64,000 nt of DNA, taken from the NCBI RefSeq assembly GCF_037126465.1, contig NC_088208.1, positions 40,524,685-40,588,684 of the forward strand, given 5' to 3'. The notes beneath the pieces are model-generated. The model did not search any database. It worked only from the letters and a program-made list of their open reading frames with translations, and was not told the DNA's origin. Source of the stretch: Ornithodoros turicata (Eukaryota; Arthropoda; Arachnida; Ixodida; Argasidae). Below, piece after piece: positions 57,901 through 64,000 of the stretch (the first letter of the stretch is position 1; the number at the start of each line of letters is the position of its first letter). A program made the translations under genes and the position numbers.

Positions 57901-60900
57901 CTATTGGAGTAAAACACGCTGCATGCAAAGCACATTCCACTTAAGTTGGCCTCAGAAGCTCTGCCTGCATATTCTGCGGGTACAGGTGTGAATGCCTGAG
58001 CTTAATTACCTGAGCTTACATTAAACACCCATGACATTACCGATACCACCAAAGTTGATAACTTTCAGATCCCACCCCAAATTACAGAAAAGAGACCGGC
58101 CCCTGAATTGCATTCAACCAAAAAAATGTCTGAGCCTACATGTAACTTGCTGCCCTCACACAGCTTCCTCACGCGAGAGAGGAGGAAAAATAAAAATAAA
58201 GGTTCTCACTGGTTGGCACGGTAACGGATGGAGGATGAATGGAGACCGTGGTCGTAATGGGCCTGGAAACCAGGTTGGCCTGCACGGCTGCTGCCAAGGA
58301 TGAATTTGGCCCACTGGTTGTCATGCTTGGTGTTGATGTCACACCTACAAGAAAGTCGTGGGCATCACTCATTGCGCATTGGCGTTTTTTTCCACGATTA
58401 AAGCCCCCAAACCTTCTGCGGCGGAAAATTTACTTTTCCGCGAAGTGGGATTTCGCGGACAAGAGAAACTGGAAAAAAAAAAAAAAAGCCGCAATATTCC
58501 CCCAAGGTCCCACGCTGATTATCCCGGGCGCTTTTCCAGCATTTCATTACTTTTCAGTGACGCACATACGAGAGAGAGACTGAGAAGAAAAGTGCAAAAA
58601 CGCATTAAAAAAAACTCTACGCGTTGACACAAAACACAAACAAAGTTGACAGAACATTAAGTCTCGTAAAAACGTTTGATTTCGTTTCGAACGAATCCTG
58701 CGCCATCCTCTTCGTGGCGTTTGGTGACGATGCTTTCGCAGTTTCGAAGGAACTCCGTAAACTGTCTTGCGGCAAATCTGCCTTACATCTCAGTTTCGTC
58801 CATAAGTTAAGTCCGTTGAGGCCATAAGTGCGTCCGTCTGACAGTGCATATTAAACGTGCATATTTCAAATAAGACTGACAAATTGCACCATTTACTGAG
58901 TTCCTCAAAGTTCAACTAACAGCGTAAAAATTTACTTATGCTCAAAATTGTGCTTACCAACACGGTTCTGTCCCACTACTAGCGCAGTGGCCAGCGTGGT
59001 ACCGTGCGTGGATACGACGTGTGCCGTGGGCGCCTTGCTGGGCACCACCGTGAAGAGAGAGGGAACTGTGGTTGCCAGAGACGAGGGGGACGACAGGGTG
59101 TGCAGCGGTTGACTCACCATCTACAGATTCAGAACGGACAGTTGATCATTTGCAGGTGACACAGAGAAACATTTGGAAGCTTATCCGTAGGGTTCCAACT
59201 TTTTATCTGGCAGTGTAAGGGGGTTCCTGTTGAAGGTTAGCATTTCTGAAAGATTTTGACTTTGTCAGAGATACCCTTCGGAGAACATCCGAAAAAGTCA
59301 AAATTTTCCAGTAATTGAGGGATTCAGTAGGCGCATCCAGATGTTTGCCAAGTGAAAACGCTGAGAAATCAGAACCCCACTTATCCGACACCTTCTAGAC
59401 TAAAGAGAGCTCGCTTAATGCCTCCTTCGCTAAAAGCAAATTGCAGTGGTCGATCTGGAGTGGATTTCGCTGGTCGTTTCAACTTGTTCCACAACGGAGC
59501 ACTCTTTATTACTCCGACAAGAAACCTCGGATCTGACTGGAACTACAATCGTCGTCACATGCTCATGTTGCAAAAGGAAGTAATAGCGAGCTGAGGCTCA
59601 CCAATGTTTGCCGTATGTACACAATGAATGTTCTTTAGCTCAGATTTAGCTAGTTTGTGCCAAATTGGCTACTTTTTGGCACCAAAATTACTGCAATGAC
59701 AACTTGGCTATTTTAAGGCTACTTCTTCGCACTACATCGGAGACTCCTGTACGTCTAAATCGAGATGGTTTTCATCATGCACCACATAATGCAAAAGTAC
59801 ATTTCTGTTTCCTTTAAGTCGTTTCGTTTGTCTCCAAATCGCACCGTCCTTCGAACTGTTTTGTTTGTGTGTTGGCATTCTAGCACCCGTTAAAGGGTCC
59901 TTCATTCAATATATGCCTGCCTGCACACCAATGACTACACGAAAAAGACTCGAGCACAAATGAAGATTAGAGACTGTTCATCAACTGAGTAGAATTCGCT
60001 TTTGATGCATGCTGCAACTGGGGCCTTAAGCTTCACACCAGGTTCTCCGTCCTGTATCGCATCCACACCTGTCCGCCACTCTTCGAACACTGAGTATTGT
60101 TGCTGCCAATTTGCGGGACAATTAGGTGACGTCACTTTTCACTCTTCCTTGCGGTTCCACACTAATTACCTGAGGTGACACCTGGGATGGCAACGCAGGT
60201 GCAAGCGTCACTAACGACATGGTCGTCAGGTTCGTCTGTCTTACTGGTCCAGGGTGGGATACAATCTGGAACAGTCGCACCAGTCAATGCATCGCCATCA
60301 AAGAATGCTGTTACCCATAATTTGAGGAAATTTGCGATATTTTTCGCAAAAAATTATTCTAATCAAAAGCTCTGCCACGCTCTTAAAACAGAACTTCACC
60401 ATGTAGCATGGTGAAGGCCAACAATTGCACATTATCGCTCCTGATTTGTGGAAAGTGCGGGGCATACACTCATAGAAATGAACTTCACTGCATAGCACGC
60501 TCCTAGCCAACCATGATCTCGAATGATATCGTTATCTGCCCTGATTTGTTGAAGACGGGAGGCGTACGCCTTTTTTGTGACAATTATGAACAGCATAAGT
60601 GTCACAAAAAAGGCGTACGCCTCCCGTTTTCAACAAATCGGGGCAGATAACGATATCATTTGAGATCATGGTTGGCCAAAAGCACGCTATGCAGTGAAGT
60701 TCATTTTTAAGAGTGTACACCTTGACTGCATCAAGTGTCACAAAAAGGCGTGTGCCTCCCATTTTTAACCTGTCAAGAACCAGAACGATGTCGTTCGGGA
60801 TGGTGGATGGCTATGTGGTGAACTTTTGTTTCAAGAGTGCACTCTGGGAAACAAGTACCTGCGGATGCGGAGTGACAACCGTAGTTGCCGGAGTGGGAGC

Positions 60901-63197
60901 AATGGAGGACGTGGACGAGATGCCATGGGAAGAGAACTCCAGAGCAGAACTGCTGGTTGTGATACACTTGAACGATTTGTCGGGTGCCTGGAAACGACTC
61001 GCTCATTATGTTTGCCAGTGCTCAGCCCCGTACTTCAGCAAGACTCACTCATGCTCAATCTGGTGAATGAGCTGGGCATCACTGAGCAGAGAGATCTAGT
61101 GATCCGGATCGCAACGGGTGCTATGTAGATCAGCCGGACGAGTACCACTGAGTGGATAGTGCTATCTTCCGTATTGTATTAAGTGGATCCCTCTCTCATT
61201 ATCATCCTAATCATCGTAATATCCCATTAGGTTGTTCTCGATATCCTCAGTGCTGCCCTCAGTAGTTTCGGTAGTGTTTTCTGCACACGGTACTGTCCTC
61301 GACGCTTCTCTTTTTTTTTGGCACTGGCAAAGCTACTGAGGGTAGCCCTGAGGAATAGCCTCAACGTTCGTGCAAGCAGGCCCTGAACAGTTACAGTAGT
61401 AGTGTAACACCATGGGCGAAGGCGAATCTCAAGGTCAAACTGACTGCAGCCACTACACGGAGGAACGCCATATCCCTGACACACACTCACGAGCATGCTC
61501 AATGTGACAGATGAGTCGAGCATGAGTGAGCAAACAAGGAGCTGAGCTGGAATCCAACGTTGTCGCTCGGCCAGCCTTGGTTGCCAGAGTCTTACCTGGT
61601 GCAGGCTGTGAACGATGGGCTGCGACATGTGCAGGGGTTTGCAGATGGCAGTGTGGCCCAGAGAGGTTCGACCGTCCCGACTGGAGGACAGTCCCAGCTG
61701 GACAGCTCCTCCGCTATGGGCCGATCTGTCGAGAGAGGACGTCTGTACCAAAATGGAAAAATGCAGAGAGAACGGCTCACTTTTGCAGGTCCATCACAGA
61801 CGGGGAGGACCTCGGCAGGGGCGTGAAGGACGGCCTCGTGGGCACCAGTGCAGAGGCTCTGGCCTGCATTCAAAAAGCTTGTTCAGGGCCACACACGTTG
61901 CAAGAACTTGGCTTTCAATACGCGTATCTTCGACTACGAGTCTTTGAGCACCAAAAATACTGAAACGCCAACTTCAACTTCAAGTGAGGATGTCGATGAT
62001 GCTACGACAGACGTGTTTAGTAGAAGCGAAGACGCAAATTCGTCAACAATAGAGACAAACGTGATGTCCCCATTTTATGATTCAGCAGATTTAGCATTAA
62101 CGTTATCTAGGGCACCAACAACATAAAAAAAAAAGTAACAATGACGACAGTGACGAGGATGCTGTTGAAGTATCCTCGTCCACAGTGGCAATACTTGCTG
62201 CGGTGACTACACTGATTACGCAATCGCTGAAACTCTGAAGTCACGACCTACTGGATTAAAGCGACCATGTCATAATCGGCAAACTCTATGAGCAGCCCAT
62301 CCTCACAATCCACTTAGGACATTCCTCATAGGCCTTCGAAATATACATTGTGACTGGAAAATGGAATTTTAAATTTTGAACACGCAGAAGAGGACACACG
62401 ACTACCGTAGCAGACGACAGCAACAGCTCCTATGAAAACGCGTGGAGTGATGATGATAACCGACTTTAGAAAGAAGCATGTTTCGTGGGATATCCACCTC
62501 TTGCACAAAAATACTAAGGCAAGCTGAAGTACAAAGTACTGCAGAAATTGAGGAAGCATTAACTGGGCCGATGACTAGCGCCACCTCTAGCTTCCAAATG
62601 CTTCGCTGGGAAGGGGTCCATATGAGATGGTCGCTATAATCCAGTAGGTTGTGGTTGAAGTAGACACACATAGATTCTTTTTTTTTTGAAGGTCACTTAA
62701 TGTTCTGAGTGAAGACTTTTTGAAGTAAAGTGGATTTATGCGACACACTAAAAATACAGACTGATTTCGTGGCCCCTAGAAGTCAGAAAAATTGGCCGGT
62801 GACTGCATTTCGTAACACGACGACTCACCCCCACTGGTATGTGCGAAGTCATGCTTGTGGGGTTCACAGAAGACCTCAGCATCGGGGTTGCCAGAGCAGA
62901 TTTTGGTGCAGTGCTAATACTAGCCACGGCTGCCGGGCCTGAAAGACGATATCAGGTGCGTGATAGCCCCAATTTTGCGCACACAGTGTGTGCTCGCTGC
63001 GGACATTAAGAAGCAGCACTCACCACGCGGCACGTGGGAGGAGTACGCCGCCTGGTGGCCCATCTGGGAGGTAGCCATACTGTGTGCGCCGCCACGAATG
63101 ATGGATGCCATGGAGCCCTGGGAGGAGTGAGCTGTGGTCGTGGCCATGTGCCTCAGGGCTGACAGCTGGGCAGCAGAAGAACCTGCAGGGTTGCCAG
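52487..63197 (-). CDS. SAP130: SIN3-associated polypeptide 130 (SAP130), 5' end beyond window
   Basis: SAP130 is a nuclear subunit of the SIN3-HDAC corepressor complex. Nineteen in-phase exons give 822 residues plus stop; human SAP130 has about 1048, so the N-terminal exon(s) lie past 64000. Exons, 5' to 3': 63024-63197, 62829-62938, 61596-61742, 60859-60987, 60170-60265, 58958-59120, 58210-58344, 57280-57472, 57003-57160, 56147-56269, 55870-56044, 55244-55357, 55060-55181, 54905-54938, 54589-54674, 53811-53930, 53525-53628, 53047-53184, 52487-52636. The N-terminal two-thirds is Ser/Thr/Pro/Ala-rich and only patchily conserved (HVPRG, SPRPSILRK, IKQEP). The C-terminal domain is clear: ASPRKKPRK, THSTDGEDEMDSKE, WKSRHNHFARHSDVK, LANQKGV...NGWKV, then GNLQRSKIVQDQVTEAKQQM to the stop. 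Confidence 0.92.
54092..54545. mobile_element. Harbinger-like MITE with TAA target duplication and long foldback arms
   Basis: The ends CCGTGTATTCACACGAGCGA and, inverted, CCGTGTATTCACACAAGCGA are flanked on both sides by TAA (54089-54091 and 54546-54548), the 3-bp target typical of PIF/Harbinger elements. Inside, arms of about 115 bp at roughly 54165-54280 and 54290-54400 are nearly perfect reverse complements. Both contain AGCAGACGACACCGTCAG and GGAATATCTTGTGGC. It lies in an SAP130 intron, 40 bp from an exon. Confidence 0.8.
58398..58600 (-). mobile_element. Family A element, copy 7 (truncated)
   Basis: The left part, AAGCCCCCAAACCTTCTGCG followed by GCGGAAAATTTACTTTTCCG, matches the family. 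The copy loses similarity within about 200 bp. It lies in an SAP130 intron. Confidence 0.55.
59642..59932 (-). mobile_element. Interspersed repeat family C, copy 2
   Basis: This is the reverse-complement counterpart of 48096-48403, lying in an SAP130 intron. Both copies contain repeated TAGCCAA/TTGGCTA words near one end. Confidence 0.65.
60376..60839. mobile_element. Foldback element family D, outer copy carrying a nested insertion
   Basis: The left end CACGCTCTTAAAACAGAACTTCACC and the right end GGTGAACTTTTGTTTCAAGAGTG are imperfect inverted repeats. The copy is interrupted by a second member of the same family at 60467-60715. It lies in the SAP130 intron between 60265 and 60859 and fills most of it. 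Confidence 0.65.
60467..60715. mobile_element. Foldback element family D, inner copy (younger)
   Basis: Two arms of about 115 bp (CACTCATAGAAATGAACTTC inward, and its inverse AAGTTCATTTTTAAGAGTG) are nearly perfect reverse complements around a short loop near 60590. Shared arm words are GGGAGGCGTACGCCTTTTTT and GGGCAGATAACGATATCA. Higher arm identity than the outer copy shows it inserted later. Confidence 0.75.
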
Positions 63198-64000
63198 CTG
63201 AAACATGAACATTGTGGGTGTCATCCCAGGAGCTCGTCTTCGTTTTGGAGCAGAGGGAATAGGCAGATTATCTTCGACTTAAATGTCTACAAAACTGCTG
63301 CGGACATTTCGTTTCATTTATTGGTTCCATCGGGGATCCATTAAAGGGACTATAGCATCCGGGAACGTACGCATGAGACCGATCAGGTAATGTTCGTCAC
63401 CGCTTCACGGCCGACATGGCCAAGTTTCTCTTCCGAAAGCAGGTTACATATTAAACAAACGAGTTTTTAAAGATTTGCACTCTCTCTGCAGCTAACACCA
63501 CGATGACGTAAGCCAGGCAAACGAATGGGAGCGGAGCGCACGCTATTGTCTCGGAGGTCGTCTGCTTGGTGTTCGCATTGCAATATACTAAGTGAAAAGT
63601 CCTCGGTAAATACGACGACTATCTCATCCAGTGTGAGTTCTGACGTGACCATGTTGAGTGGAACACGGTGTTACGCTCCTGGCTGTACGAACACGTCCGA
63701 CGCTAACCAAAAACAACATTCCGCAAGCCGATCACAGAGCAGACGCCGTCACCTAGTATTCCCGCTCACCCGCCCGCTTATTGGTCAGTTGCGAAGGCGA
63801 CAGAGGTCCCTCCAGCTGCTCCCTGATTGGTCACGTCTGCACCAAAGGGCGTGCGATTGGCTTTGCGCGGGTGACGTTTTCAGATAGGGAATCACGGAGT
63901 ACTCTCAATATGCGTCGTCTGCTCTTGACATGTGTTACATCAAACTGCACAGGATCAACGCCACCAATTCGCGTCGGATTTTCGGCGTTATTATCGGTGA
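63198..64000. other. Right flank, upstream part of SAP130
   Basis: On the minus strand this should be SAP130 intron and, beyond the edge, its N-terminal exons; I could not place an exon here. A repeat starting ATTAAAGGGACTATAGCATC at about 63339 resembles a segment near 7590. GTCGTCTGC occurs at 63557 and 63914. Confidence 0.45.
63650..63890 (+). pseudogene. Possible THAP-type zinc-finger first exon or remnant
   Basis: A plus-strand frame starting at 63651 reads MLSGTRCYAPGCTNTSDANQ. This is close to the start of THAP domains (Cys-x3-Cys with a nearby Asn). The continuation is Arg-rich and lacks the expected FP-x-W and Cys-x2-His features. It may be an exon that splices early, a decayed copy, or chance. 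Confidence 0.25.

Overview
The window is animal nuclear DNA: genes are split by GT-AG introns, introns are packed with small inverted-repeat transposons, and every recognisable protein is a metazoan family. The best guess is an arthropod, probably a chelicerate such as a tick. The reasons are arthropod-like Mediator and glycogenin sequences, a small secreted NPC2-type protein and a classical monoamine oxidase, which standard insect models lack. Nothing in the sequence fixes the species.

Layout. 1-4279: no gene recognised. 4280-28305 (minus): a complete MED12 gene (Mediator kinase module), which I traced through 38 coding exons whose phases all agree and give 2217 residues. 28724-28797 (plus): tRNA-Asn(GUU). 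29595-32014 (minus): glycogenin, essentially complete; the start codon is probably split by an intron, A|TG. 35276-36857 (plus): a four-exon secreted ML-domain protein of the NPC2 family, 149 residues. 37534-38925 (plus): an intact intronless 463-residue ORF derived from a pogo/Tigger-type (CENP-B/DDE) transposase that has lost two of its three catalytic acids, so it is a candidate domesticated gene. 42837-48721 (plus): a complete 15-exon flavin monoamine oxidase, 527 residues. 52487-63197 (minus): SAP130 of the SIN3/HDAC corepressor complex, 19 exons and 822 residues visible, with the N-terminal exons beyond the right edge.

The genes do not form a pathway. MED12 and SAP130 are transcription cofactors, glycogenin primes glycogen, MAO deaminates amines at the mitochondrial outer membrane, and the NPC2-like protein binds lipid outside the cell.

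Most of the rest is small non-autonomous DNA-transposon material. One family, with ends AGCCCCTAGCTTTC, has seven copies here, all in introns. Others are an 850-bp long-TIR element, a Harbinger-like foldback with a TAA target duplication, nested foldbacks near 60.4-60.8 kb, and a near-perfect 75-bp hairpin in a MED12 intron. A short word, GCAGACGAC, occurs 16 times on the two strands against about 0.5 expected and is not explained by any one of these families.

All exon boundaries were set by eye from homology, reading frame and splice signals, without RNA data.
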